Shown one piece after another: positions 1 to 8,005 of a DNA stretch of 64,000 nt. This DNA comes from JAFMPW01 sp041743085 (GTDB lineage Bacteria; Bacteroidota; Bacteroidia; Flavobacteriales; Flavobacteriaceae), in assembly GCA_041743085.1 (NCBI GenBank), contig JBGTNL010000019.1:186001-250000 (forward strand), written 5' to 3'. Under the pieces are notes generated by a model. It made no database searches, was not told the DNA's origin, and saw only the letters and a program-made list of their open reading frames with translations. The number at the start of each line of letters is the position of its first letter. Position 1 is the stretch's first letter. A program made the translations under genes and the position numbers.

Positions 1-340
1 CACCGTATTCCAGAACTGCGTCCTTCTTCACCCGAGGTGACGAGGAAGGCATTACAATATACGCTTTGACCCCTACACTCTGCGCGGCCAGAGAAAGAGC
101 CTGTGCGAAATTCCCGGAAGAATGGGTAACTACTCCCTTGCGCCTTTGTTCTTCGCTTAGACTCAAAATCGCATATGTAGCCCCACGCATTTTATATGCC
201 CCCATGCGCTGAAAATTTTCACATTTGAAGAACAGTTCAGCTCCAACCTTTCGGTTAATTAAGCGAGATGTAAGGACAGGGGTGTTATGGACAAAGGGCT
301 CTATTTTGTCATGGCATTCCTGCAACTTTTGCTTCCACAT
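1..340 (-). CDS. PLP-dependent threonine/serine dehydratase-like enzyme, 5' part only
   Basis: The frame opens with ATG at 340 and runs off the left edge, so only about 113 N-terminal residues are present. The PLP-lysine segment of the fold-type II family is visible (FKCENFQ followed by GAYKMRGA), as is the phosphate/cofactor loop SSGNFAQAL, where the family usually reads SSGNHAQA. Known members deaminate or racemise serine or threonine; the substrate cannot be decided from this part. It lies 35 bases after gldD on the same strand and may be the last gene of the mutY-ssb-gldE-gldD run. Confidence 0.85.
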   Translation of the reverse strand, partial: MWKQKLQECHDKIEPFVHNTPVLTSRLINRKVGAELFFKCENFQRMGAYKMRGATYAILSLSEEQRRKGVVTHSSGNFAQALSLAAQSVGVKAYIVMPSSSPRVKKDAVLEYG

Positions 341-375
341 AATTTAGAATTATATAATTGCCTTAACTAACCAAA

Positions 376-927
376 TCATTTCCAGCGCAAAGTCTCCATA
401 ATACGCCTTATATCCTTCTGCAAATAGATCGCAGCAGGGTAAATGGAATCATAATTTGGTTTTGCGTAGAAGTACAGTGAGCCGGTCACAAAATGTCGGG
501 TACTGTCCGTAACATAAAACTGAGCCTGGGAGGCGGCATCCCCTTTTACCTCATAAAACATACCGTAGACCCTCTCGCTTTCATTGATAAACTCCTTTGG
601 GTAAATGGCGTCTGCCTTAACAGCATGCCCGTAACTGAGTTTTTGAGCATCGGCAAGTAACTTTTCCAGATTGTCATTGACATTTTTATAGGTAATAAAT
701 ATGGAACCCTTCATCTTAGGATAATCCAGTGTCAGGGAAGATGAATCCTTTGATTTGATGTTAGCTATTGAATTGAGTTCAAACAGATAATGACCGGTCT
801 CTACCATTCCTCCCGATGATTCCGGATACTCGAGACGAAGCATGCCTTTGGGCTTTGGCAAAACCTCCTCCTTACAGGCGGTGAACATGACTGTGATTAA
901 CAAAACAAATATCCATCTAAGTCGCAT
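376..927 (-). CDS. gldD: Gliding motility lipoprotein GldD
   Basis: 183 residues. A short hydrophobic signal ends in a lipobox (MFTAC) with Cys18 as the lipidated residue, and the mature part starts with the GldD-like PKPKG and LRLEYP stretch. GldD is a periplasm-facing lipoprotein needed for flavobacterial gliding and the linked type IX secretion machinery; its biochemical role is unknown. Its first 11 bases overlap the end of gldE, so the two are translationally close. The gldE-gldD order after mutY and ssb matches the arrangement known in Flavobacterium, which strongly supports the name. Confidence 0.93.
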   Translation of the reverse strand: MRLRWIFVLLITVMFTACKEEVLPKPKGMLRLEYPESSGGMVETGHYLFELNSIANIKSKDSSSLTLDYPKMKGSIFITYKNVNDNLEKLLADAQKLSYGHAVKADAIYPKEFINESERVYGMFYEVKGDAASQAQFYVTDSTRHFVTGSLYFYAKPNYDSIYPAAIYLQKDIRRIMETLRWK

Positions 928-2245
928 GAGGTAGCGTTACTTTTATCTGCTTCAATCTTTTTTTATCGAGGCTTTCAACTAAAAACTGGTAATCTCGGAA
1001 CAAAATCTTTTCTCCTCTCTTAGGGAAACTTCCCGCTATCTCCAAAACAAAACCTGCAATTGTTTCGGACTCCCCTTTCTGTTCCTCAAAGCTATCCTCA
1101 TTTTCAATTTTTGCTACCCTGTAAAAATCTTTAAGGGTGGTTTTTCCATCAAACACATAATTAAACTCGTCCAATTTAGAAAATATAAGATCCTCATCAT
1201 CAAACTCGTCGCTGATATCCCCGACAATCTCTTCGATAATATCCTCCAGCGTAACAATACCTGAAGTTCCGCCGTATTCATCTACCACCACTGCCAAATG
1301 ATTTTTTTTGTCCTGAAATTCCACCAGCAGATCGTCAAGTTTTTTGTTTTCCGGAACAAAATACGGTTCCCGGATGAGCGAAATCCAGTCAAAAGTTTTC
1401 CTGTCGATGTAGGGAAGTAAGTCCTTCACATAGAGTACGCCAAGCACATTATCCATATGTTCGGAAAATACGGGAATTCGGGAGTAACCGTGTTTTTTTA
1501 TCTCCTCAATGACCTCAAGGAACTTCATCTCCTCGCTGAGGGCAAAAATATCGATCCTTGGCCGCATAACCTGTTTTGTATCGGTGTTACCGAAAGTAAC
1601 GATCCCCTCCAGTATTTTCTGCTCTTCCCTGGTGGTGTCGCCCTCCGAAGTAAGTTCCAGGGCCTGGGACAGATGATCCACACTAAGATTGGACTTTTGC
1701 TTGCCAAACCTATTGTACAAATAAATTGTGCCGGACCGCATGGGTAAACTAAGGGGAGAAAATATAAAATCCAACGCTTTTAGCGGGTACGACATAAAAT
1801 GGGCAAATTGTTTTTGATTGCGGTTGGCATACACCTTTGGCAATATCTCCCCGAACATAAGGATCAGGAAGGTGGCCACAAAAACTTCGAGCATAAAACG
1901 TACGGAAACCAGGCCAAACAGGCTATAATTTATATTGGCAAAGATGGTATCCCCGATGGCACTGAAGAGCAATACAATCCCAATGTTAATGGCATTGTTC
2001 GCTATCAAAATAGTGGCGAGCAGCTTCTTGGGGCGTTCCAGCAAACTTACCACAATAGTTCCCCTTGAGGTTCCTTCTTCTTCAATAGCGTTCACTTCTG
2101 TCGGGGAAAGCCCGAAGAAAGCGACCTCCGCACCGGAAATAAGCGCTGAACACGCCAATAGCACCAGTAAGATGACAATTTTCAGGGCAAAGGTACTATC
2201 CGCAACAATAAAATTCAGCGATAAACTAAGGGGATCGGGATCCAA
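917..2245 (-). CDS. gldE: Gliding motility-associated membrane protein GldE (CBS/CorC type)
   Basis: 442 residues with an apparent TTG start. An N-terminal DUF21/CNNM membrane domain with about four hydrophobic segments (roughly 20-190) is followed by a CBS-domain pair (about 205-335) containing TSGIVTLEDIIEEIVGDI, then a CorC_HlyC transporter-associated domain to the end. This is the TlyC/CorC architecture; context with gldD makes it GldE. It sits 27 bases after ssb and overlaps gldD. The family resembles Mg2+/Co2+ transport-related proteins, but GldE's substrate is not known. In gliding bacteria it acts together with GldD. Confidence 0.92.
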   Translation of the reverse strand: MDPDPLSLSLNFIVADSTFALKIVILLVLLACSALISGAEVAFFGLSPTEVNAIEEEGTSRGTIVVSLLERPKKLLATILIANNAINIGIVLLFSAIGDTIFANINYSLFGLVSVRFMLEVFVATFLILMFGEILPKVYANRNQKQFAHFMSYPLKALDFIFSPLSLPMRSGTIYLYNRFGKQKSNLSVDHLSQALELTSEGDTTREEQKILEGIVTFGNTDTKQVMRPRIDIFALSEEMKFLEVIEEIKKHGYSRIPVFSEHMDNVLGVLYVKDLLPYIDRKTFDWISLIREPYFVPENKKLDDLLVEFQDKKNHLAVVVDEYGGTSGIVTLEDIIEEIVGDISDEFDDEDLIFSKLDEFNYVFDGKTTLKDFYRVAKIENEDSFEEQKGESETIAGFVLEIAGSFPKRGEKILFRDYQFLVESLDKKRLKQIKVTLPHAT

Positions 2246-2272
2246 TAGTTAGAATTTAGTTACTAAGTGTTT

Positions 2273-2740
2273 CTAGAACGGCGAATCATCTTCCTGCTCC
2301 GGCTCACTTACAGCCTGTGCTTCCTTAGGGGCCTTGGTTCCCGAAGTACCTGATGTTTGCTGCGATGCTGTCGTTGAATGTACGGAATTGTCGGCGCTTT
2401 CCTGTTTGGTTGATAAAAAAGTAAAGTCCTGAACATGGATTTCAGTGGTGTAGCGATTATTTCCATCTTCGCCCTGCCACTGCCGTGTTTTTAAACGGCC
2501 TTCCACGTAAATTTTATCTCCTTTGCTCAAATATTTTTCGCAAATCTCAGCCGCTTTATTCCGAAGCACTATATTGTGCCATTCGGTATTCGTTACCTTT
2601 TCGCCGGTTTGCTTATTCGTATAGGTTTCATTGGTTGCAATAGGGAACCGCCCAATGCAGTTGCCCCCTTCAAAATAATGCATCTTCACTTCATCTCCCA
2701 GATGCCCAATCAGCATCACTTTGTTTAATGTACCACTCAT
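2273..2740 (-). CDS. ssb: Single-stranded DNA-binding protein
   Basis: 155 residues, ATG at 2740. The OB-fold occupies about residues 1-105 (start MSGTLNKVMLIGHLG, then NTEWHNIV, and YVEGRLKTRQW). It is followed by a Gln/Ser/Thr-rich low-complexity linker and the acidic tip EDDSPF, which in the family docks partners such as RecQ, PriA and Exo I. It is 20 bases downstream of mutY and 27 upstream of gldE on the same strand, so transcription as one unit is likely. Its length is usual for the family. Confidence 0.97.
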   Translation of the reverse strand: MSGTLNKVMLIGHLGDEVKMHYFEGGNCIGRFPIATNETYTNKQTGEKVTNTEWHNIVLRNKAAEICEKYLSKGDKIYVEGRLKTRQWQGEDGNNRYTTEIHVQDFTFLSTKQESADNSVHSTTASQQTSGTSGTKAPKEAQAVSEPEQEDDSPF

Positions 2741-2760
2741 AGTTTGTAAATTTTAAGAAT

Positions 2761-3807
2761 TCAAAAATACGAAATTTTAAGGGTTTTAATGACATCTGCT
2801 ATCAATACCGGAACAGGGTATTTTTCCAGTTCGGCAGGAGCAATTCCCCCTTCCAATTTTTCATTAATTTTCACCATCCAGAACCTGGTGTAAAGGTGTT
2901 GATGTGATAGTTTATGAACAATGATTTTATCATTGATCCGGGTTATTTTCAGCTCCTCTCCCAGCTCCAGAATATAAGGAAGCTGTGTTTTAATTTGTTC
3001 AATACCCATTTCATGTCCCGTTTCCCAAAGAGGAAATTGAAACAAATTCTGCCATATACCCCTACCTTTTCGCTTTTGTAGTATGGTTCTGTTTTCGGGA
3101 TCAATTACAACAAAATAATTAAAATGCCTTTTTTTAACAGTCCCCTTTTTCATCTTTACAGGCAACTCATCAATTCTGTTCTCTTTTAGGGCAACACAAC
3201 TTTCGCTTAAAGGACAATACAGGCAATAAGGCCTTTTAGGTGCACACTGAAGGGCCCCGAACTCCATGATTCCCTGGTTGTAATCCCCTACATTCTCCGT
3301 ATCCATAACTTCCCTGGCCAACTTTTTGAAATAGTTGACTCCCTCAGTACTGTTTACGGGAATGTCTACACCAAAATAACGCGCCAAAACCCTATAGACA
3401 TTCCCATCTACAACCGGCTCCGGCAGACTAAAGCTGGTAGAAGCAATGGCGCTGGCCGTGTAGTCTCCAACACCTTTAAGCTGCAATAAACCTTTATATG
3501 TATCTGGGAATTTTCCTCCGAAATTGTTAGTAACCGTTTTGGCGGTGGCATGCATATTTCTCGCCCTGGAATAATATCCCAAACCCTGCCAAAGTTTTAG
3601 GACCTCCTCTTCTTCAGCGACTGCCAGGTCCTGAACGGTGGGGTACTTCCTTACAAATTTTTGATAATAGGGCAGCCCCTGAGCCACACGTGTCTGTTGC
3701 AACATAATTTCTGAAAGCCATATTCTGTAGGGATCTTTTGTATCCCGCCAGGGCAGCGACCTCTTATTTTGGGCATACCATTGTAGAATTTTCTTTGAAA
3801 AGGACAT
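2761..3807 (-). CDS. mutY: A/G-specific adenine glycosylase MutY
   Basis: 348 residues from the ATG at 3807. The frame stays open up to 3948, but the upstream 47 residues have no family similarity, so the internal Met (MSFSKKILQWY) is preferred. Visible parts: helix-hairpin-helix LKGVGDYTASAI, the catalytic Asp in VVDGNVYRV, and the [4Fe-4S] ligands in the spacing C-x6-C-x2-C-x5-C around residue 190-210. A C-terminal NUDIX-like domain that recognises 8-oxoG follows. The enzyme removes adenine mispaired with 8-oxoguanine. It is the first gene of the ssb/gldE/gldD run. Confidence 0.95.
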   Translation of the reverse strand: MSFSKKILQWYAQNKRSLPWRDTKDPYRIWLSEIMLQQTRVAQGLPYYQKFVRKYPTVQDLAVAEEEEVLKLWQGLGYYSRARNMHATAKTVTNNFGGKFPDTYKGLLQLKGVGDYTASAIASTSFSLPEPVVDGNVYRVLARYFGVDIPVNSTEGVNYFKKLAREVMDTENVGDYNQGIMEFGALQCAPKRPYCLYCPLSESCVALKENRIDELPVKMKKGTVKKRHFNYFVVIDPENRTILQKRKGRGIWQNLFQFPLWETGHEMGIEQIKTQLPYILELGEELKITRINDKIIVHKLSHQHLYTRFWMVKINEKLEGGIAPAELEKYPVPVLIADVIKTLKISYF

Positions 3808-4049
3808 CAGGAATATTCTAAGGGGGCAAAAGTCATAGTTTAGTAAAGTACATTCATTGTGACTTTTGCCTTTGGCACAAAAATACCATTTTGTCCTTTT
3901 ATGAACTATTTGACCTTCAAAGTAATTAAGGATATGAAGTGAAAACATTGAGTTTCAGCACACAAGCGGATAGATGCAACAGAATGCCAAAAGCCAATAT
4001 GAATTCACTTAAAATTAGCTAATTAAGGGGAAAGATTCAATAATATTTA

Positions 4050-4057
4050 TATATTTG
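4050..4057 (+). promoter_or_regulatory. Putative -7 element (TATATTTG) of the HU gene
   Basis: TATATTTG matches the Bacteroidota -7 consensus TAnnTTTG and lies 38 bases before the HU start, in the 288-base divergent gap after mutY. No clear -33 TTG is seen at the usual distance, so this rests on the -7 match and its position. Confidence 0.45.
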
Positions 4058-4095
4058 CAAGCCTGAAAAACTTACGAATAAACTAAATTTAGAAA

Positions 4096-4386
4096 ATGAC
4101 GAAAGCAGATATTGTATCTAAAATCTCAGAAAAACTGGGAATTGAAAAAGGAGACGTACAAGCAACTGTAGAAACTTTTATGGAAGAGGTAAAGACTTCC
4201 TTGGAGAATGGTGACAATGTATACCTACGGGGCTTTGGCAGTTTTATTATCAAAACAAGAGCAGAGAAAACAGGCAGGAATATTTCAAAAAATACTACCA
4301 TCAAGATACCTGCACATAACATCCCTGCATTTAAGCCCGCTAAGGTTTTTGTTGAAGGAGTAAAGAGCAACGTACAAGTGCAATAA
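4096..4386 (+). CDS. HU-family DNA-binding protein
   Basis: 96 residues, ATG start. The histone-like fold is clear: a helical N-terminus (MTKADIVSKISEKLG), then the conserved RGFGSF turn, and the DNA-binding arm with RNISKNTTIKIPA and the tip FKPAKVF. HU bends DNA and compacts the nucleoid as a dimer. The gene is about five residues longer than a standard 90-residue HU. It is followed 24 bases later by a 29-residue basic ORF and then the RNase G gene, an order common in flavobacteria. Confidence 0.95.
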   Translation: MTKADIVSKISEKLGIEKGDVQATVETFMEEVKTSLENGDNVYLRGFGSFIIKTRAEKTGRNISKNTTIKIPAHNIPAFKPAKVFVEGVKSNVQVQ

Positions 4387-4410
4387 TAACAGCAAAAAAA
4401 GTAGAATTTT

Positions 4411-4500
4411 ATGCCGAGTGGTAAAAAAAGAAAAAGACATAAGGTAGCTACCCATAAGCGTAAAAAGCGAAGGAGAGCGAACCGCCACAAGAAAAAATAA
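4411..4500 (+). CDS. 29-residue very basic protein (candidate ribosome-associated peptide)
   Basis: A complete ATG-to-TAA frame of 29 codons directly after the HU gene. More than half of the residues are Lys or Arg, with several His, in blocks such as GKKRKRHK and KRKKRRRANRHKKK. No acidic residue occurs. It is followed at once by a strong hairpin terminator, which fits the end of a real transcription unit. Such composition is typical of tiny ribosomal proteins that bind rRNA. Flavobacterial ribosomes are known to carry an extra small protein (bL38); whether this is the same protein was not checked. Confidence 0.7.
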   Translation: MPSGKKRKRHKVATHKRKKRRRANRHKKK

Positions 4501-4512
4501 ATACCGGGGTTT

Positions 4513-4539
4513 GAAGGGTTGAAGATTTTCAACCCTTTC
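4513..4539 (+). terminator. Rho-independent-like terminator after HU and the basic peptide
   Basis: Inverted repeat GAAGGGTTGAA / TTCAACCCTTTC with a short loop, followed by a T-rich stretch. It begins 13 bases after the basic-peptide stop codon and separates the HU unit from the RNase G gene. Confidence 0.75.
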
Positions 4540-4644
4540 TTTCGTCCCTTCAACATTTTTTATTTTATACGTTCATTGACATAGAAATTCCAAAAAAGGA
4601 TTTCGACGGGTTTATACAACCTGTTACAACTAATGTTTAATCCG

Positions 4645-4660
4645 TCCAGCCAAGGCTGGA
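4645..4660 (+). promoter_or_regulatory. AA-loop hairpin just upstream of the RNase G start
   Basis: TCCAGCCAAGGCTGGA is a perfect 7-bp inverted repeat around an AA loop, ending 6 bases before TTG 4667 and 15 before GTG 4676. In the mRNA it would place a stable stem at the translation start. It has the same architecture as hairpins at 16211 and 16242, so it may be a dispersed palindrome rather than a dedicated regulator. Confidence 0.5.
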
Positions 4661-4675
4661 TATAAATTGAATCAG

Positions 4676-6220
4676 GTGAATAGAGAATTAATCGTAAGAT
4701 CCAATTCCAATACCGTCGATTTTGCCTTATTAAAAGATGGAAAACTCATTGAACTTCATAAAGATGAGGACGCTAATAATTTTAACGTTGGAGATATATT
4801 GCTTGCCAAGATCCGAAAACCGGTTACTGGGCTCAATGCAGCTTTTGTAAATGTTGGTTATGAGAAGGATGCTTTTTTGCATTACCACGATCTGGGACCG
4901 CAATTGTCTTCCATGTTGAAATTTATAAAGCAGGTGAGTACTGGGAGACTAAGAGATTATTCTCTAAAGAATTTTCCATTTGAAAAAGATATTGATAAGA
5001 ATGGCAGCATCAATAATGTAATTAAAGCCAATCAATCTCTATTAGTGCAAATTGTTAAAGAGCCCATTTCTACAAAAGGACCTAGAATAAGTTCGGAACT
5101 TTCCCTTGCGGGACGTTACCTTGTTATGGTTCCTTTTTCCGATCGTGTTTCCGTTTCTCAGAAAATAGGAAGTAAAGAAGAAAAAGACAGGCTTAAAAGG
5201 CTTGTAAAAAGTATTAAGCCCAGAGGTTACGGGGTAATTATCAGGACAGTTGCAGAAGGCAAAAAAGTAGCAGAATTAGACAAGGATCTTCAAAATTTGC
5301 TGAACAAATGGACAGCAATGTGTAAGAAATTGTATAAAGCGCCAACACCCTCTAAAGTTTTGGTTGAGCTCAACAGGGCCTCCTCCATTTTGAGAGATGT
5401 TTTTAACGATAGTTTCACAGGAATCCATGTGGACGATGAAACGCTTTATAACCAGATTAAAGATTACGTGCTGGAGATCGCTCCGGCAAAGGAATCCATA
5501 GTAAAGTTATATAATTCTTCTGTCCCCATTTTTGAAAAATTTGGGATAGAACGGCAGATAAAAACGTCTTTCGGACGTACCGCTTCAATGAGCAAAGGTG
5601 CTTATCTGATCATTGATCATACAGAGGCACTTCATGTTATAGATGTAAACAGCGGTAACCGTTCTAACAAAGCAAAAAACCAAGAGGACACGGCATTTGA
5701 AGTAAATCTTCTTGCCGCCTCGGAAATTGCCAGGCAGCTTCAGTTGCGCGACATGGGCGGGATTATCGTTGTAGATTTTATAGACATGATAAAAGCCAAT
5801 CACAGAAGAAAACTTTTTGATCATCTTAGGGATGAAATGAAAGACGACAGGGCCAAACACAAAATACTGCCCCCCAGTAAGTTTGGACTGATCCAGATTA
5901 CCAGACAAAGGGTTCGTCCCGAAGTCAATATTAAAACAACCGAGGAAAATCCCAATGGCAACGGCCAGGAAGTGGAAGCACCAATCGGTTTAATAAACAA
6001 GATTAATACGGATCTGGAAAGAATATTGAAGGGGCCCGATAAAGACAATGGACTTGTATTGAATATACATCCGTTTATTGCGGCCTACATTACAAAAGGA
6101 TTCCCATCTATCCGTTCTAAATGGTTTTTAGAGCATAAAAAATGGGTGAAAGTACAGCCCAGAGATGCATATACGTATCTTGAGTACCGTTTTAAGGATA
6201 AAGACGGTAAAGCCTTATAA
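4676..6220 (+). CDS. rng: Ribonuclease G/E family endoribonuclease
   Basis: 514 residues from GTG 4676 (VNRELIVRSN); an in-frame TTG at 4667 would add three residues. An S1-like RNA-binding part occupies roughly residues 35-130 with a long insertion. The catalytic core holds the two metal-binding Asp motifs, HVIDVNSGN and IIVVDFIDM. The family cuts AU-rich single-stranded RNA in rRNA and mRNA processing. The CPxC zinc-link motif that joins dimers in E. coli RNase E/G is absent: the region after ITRQRVRP instead reads EVNIKTTEENPN. It ends with a clear terminator. It follows HU and the basic peptide. Confidence 0.93.
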   Translation: MNRELIVRSNSNTVDFALLKDGKLIELHKDEDANNFNVGDILLAKIRKPVTGLNAAFVNVGYEKDAFLHYHDLGPQLSSMLKFIKQVSTGRLRDYSLKNFPFEKDIDKNGSINNVIKANQSLLVQIVKEPISTKGPRISSELSLAGRYLVMVPFSDRVSVSQKIGSKEEKDRLKRLVKSIKPRGYGVIIRTVAEGKKVAELDKDLQNLLNKWTAMCKKLYKAPTPSKVLVELNRASSILRDVFNDSFTGIHVDDETLYNQIKDYVLEIAPAKESIVKLYNSSVPIFEKFGIERQIKTSFGRTASMSKGAYLIIDHTEALHVIDVNSGNRSNKAKNQEDTAFEVNLLAASEIARQLQLRDMGGIIVVDFIDMIKANHRRKLFDHLRDEMKDDRAKHKILPPSKFGLIQITRQRVRPEVNIKTTEENPNGNGQEVEAPIGLINKINTDLERILKGPDKDNGLVLNIHPFIAAYITKGFPSIRSKWFLEHKKWVKVQPRDAYTYLEYRFKDKDGKAL

Positions 6221-6227
6221 TCGCAGT

Positions 6228-6259
6228 AAAGCGACTTCGGAAACGGAGTCGCTTTTTTT
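6228..6259 (+). terminator. Rho-independent terminator of the RNase G gene
   Basis: Stem AAAGCGACTTCG / CGGAGTCGCTTT with a GAAA-type loop and a run of seven T, beginning 8 bases after the stop codon. Stem and T-run are both strong. Confidence 0.9.
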
Positions 6260-6436
6260 ATTTCAAATTTTCCGGTGGCCATTCTGCCCGGGACGAGTGT
6301 CACGCTTAAATTCGATTCGTTTTAATGAACGAACAACCCTGTCCATTCATCTTGATTCATCCTGAAATTTAATAGCTTAAATGATGTAAAATATACGAAT
6401 TGCCTAAATAATGAAATTGTTTTATATGTTTGAACT

Positions 6437-6910
6437 ATGGCCCATAAACCCTCATATACCATTTCTGAAGCCTCCAAAAAACTCGAAAACTATTGTTCAT
6501 ACCAGGAACGTTGCCAAAAGGAGGTAGTTGCCAAGTTAAGGGAAATGCGGATGGTCCCTGAGGCGATCGACCAGATCGTTGCCCATCTCATAGAACAAGA
6601 CTATCTCAATGAAGAAAGGTTTGCAAAGACTTTCGCCCGAGGAAAACACCACGTTAAAAAGTGGGGGCGCAATAGAATCGTCTCGGAATTAAAACACCGT
6701 AACATCTCTGGATTCAATATCAAAAGCGCCATGGCCGAAATTGATGATAAGGCTTACGTAAAAACGCTGGATATAATAGCGAAGAAAAGACTCTCTCAGC
6801 TAAATGAAAGCAACCTTCAAAAAAGGAAACGAAAATTAGCCGACTATCTGCTCTACAGGGGCTGGGAAGGTCATTTGGTATATGATAAAATTGCTGAACT
6901 GCTCAGCTAG
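6437..6910 (+). CDS. recX: Regulatory protein RecX
   Basis: 157 residues, ATG start. The three-helix RecX repeats are recognisable: CSYQERCQKEVVAKLRE, then IEQDYLNEERFAKTFARGK, KWGRNRIVSELKHRNIS, and a C-terminal repeat ending in YRGWEGHLVYDKI. RecX binds RecA filaments and limits their activity. It is not next to recA here. The last 8 bases overlap the 3' end of the convergent cupin gene. Confidence 0.93.
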   Translation: MAHKPSYTISEASKKLENYCSYQERCQKEVVAKLREMRMVPEAIDQIVAHLIEQDYLNEERFAKTFARGKHHVKKWGRNRIVSELKHRNISGFNIKSAMAEIDDKAYVKTLDIIAKKRLSQLNESNLQKRKRKLADYLLYRGWEGHLVYDKIAELLS

Positions 6911-7823
6911 CCCTTTTGGCTTCCCGTCTTTCATCCCGATAGCCACCGGGGTTATCGGATAAAACACCATTGATTTGCCTGTTTGTCCTCAAAATGGCCT
7001 GTTCATTCTTCCAATCGATCCATTTTTGCCCCTTCAGCTTCCTCATAAGGTTATCGTAATGTCTCATAATCAGAACATTGTAAAAAGCCTTTCCTAAATT
7101 TTTTGGATTACGGGCAATGGCCCGTAAACTCATAGAGAAACCGGGCGTTACATACTTCATGTAATGCCAATAGCCTTCAGGCATGTAAAGCACTTCACCA
7201 TGTGCAAGCTGCGTCTTGTAACCACTTACATGTTTTAATCCCGGCCATTTCTCAAGATCCGGATTTGAAAAATCAATACTTTCGTGGGTAATTAACGAAT
7301 GGGGTATTTTGTATAAATATTTGCTTTCCGACTGCGGAAACAGGATACATTCTTTCTTTCCTTCAAAATGAAAATGAAAAATGTTAGCCAGATCTATATC
7401 GAAATGCATAAAGGTATGGGAACCACTTCCGCCAAAAAAAAGCATAGGGAGGCCCTTCATCAATTTTAAACCAAAGTCGGGATACGTATAATCTTTTTGA
7501 AGTTCCGGGATTTCTTTGAGAATATTCCAAAGGAAAATACGGTATTTGGTAGGTTCCCGTTTCAGAAGATCTATGTAATCCGACATCTTCATTTTGGCAT
7601 GAGGCTCATTAAACCCATCCTTAAAGTTGACGGGTCTGTCATCATAAAGCGGCACCAGCTTTTCTCCGGCCACCTGTCTCATGTAGTCCAGATCCCATCT
7701 CGTAAAAGCAGGCCAATGCTCAACAAAACGTTCTATAACAACAGGTTTTTGAGGGATAAAATAGTTCTTTAAGAACTCCTCTTTGGTAATGACCGGTAAT
7801 CTTGGTATTTTCTGTAAATTCAA
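6903..7823 (-). CDS. Cupin-like (JmjC-type, Cupin_8) putative Fe(II)/2-oxoglutarate dioxygenase
   Basis: 306 residues with an apparent TTG start. The N-terminal half carries the family's KPVVIERFVEHWPA segment. A metal-binding HxD appears in FMHFDIDLANIF, and the distal His is probably in MPEGYWHYMKYV. These are the facial-triad positions of JmjC/FIH-like oxygenases, some of which hydroxylate proteins. The substrate is unknown. A TAACTTTG box lies about 20 bases before the start on this strand. The 3' end overlaps recX. Confidence 0.85.
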   Translation of the reverse strand: MNLQKIPRLPVITKEEFLKNYFIPQKPVVIERFVEHWPAFTRWDLDYMRQVAGEKLVPLYDDRPVNFKDGFNEPHAKMKMSDYIDLLKREPTKYRIFLWNILKEIPELQKDYTYPDFGLKLMKGLPMLFFGGSGSHTFMHFDIDLANIFHFHFEGKKECILFPQSESKYLYKIPHSLITHESIDFSNPDLEKWPGLKHVSGYKTQLAHGEVLYMPEGYWHYMKYVTPGFSMSLRAIARNPKNLGKAFYNVLIMRHYDNLMRKLKGQKWIDWKNEQAILRTNRQINGVLSDNPGGYRDERREAKRAS

Positions 7824-7880
7824 TTGCCGTCAGGTTATTTGAACATCAAAGTTAAAGAACCTCAAAAAAATCCTACCCAA

Positions 7881-8000
7881 AAATAAAGAATTTCTTAAAA
7901 GTTTACCCGCCTTTGGCGGGCAACTATCCCTGCCTGTCGAAAAACGAGATTCCGTCATTTAGATTTCCGCAGCAAGCTGCGAGGAATTCTTTTCGATTAA
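7881..8000. repeat. Dispersed repeat family R1, short copy
   Basis: Shares with 35343-35601 both its beginning (AAATAAAGAATTTC, then CCCGCC-TTT-GGCGGG and AACTATCCCTGCCTG) and its end (CCGCAGCAAGCTGCGAGG, then AATTCTTTTCGATTAA). It lacks two internal segments present there. It lies between the cupin gene start and the bioB stop. Confidence 0.8.
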
Positions 8001-8005
8001 CCTTC

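Noticed and set aside
3808..3948. N-terminal extension of MutY by 47 residues
   Set aside because: The extra residues have no family similarity, and the family's normal start coincides with the Met at 3807.
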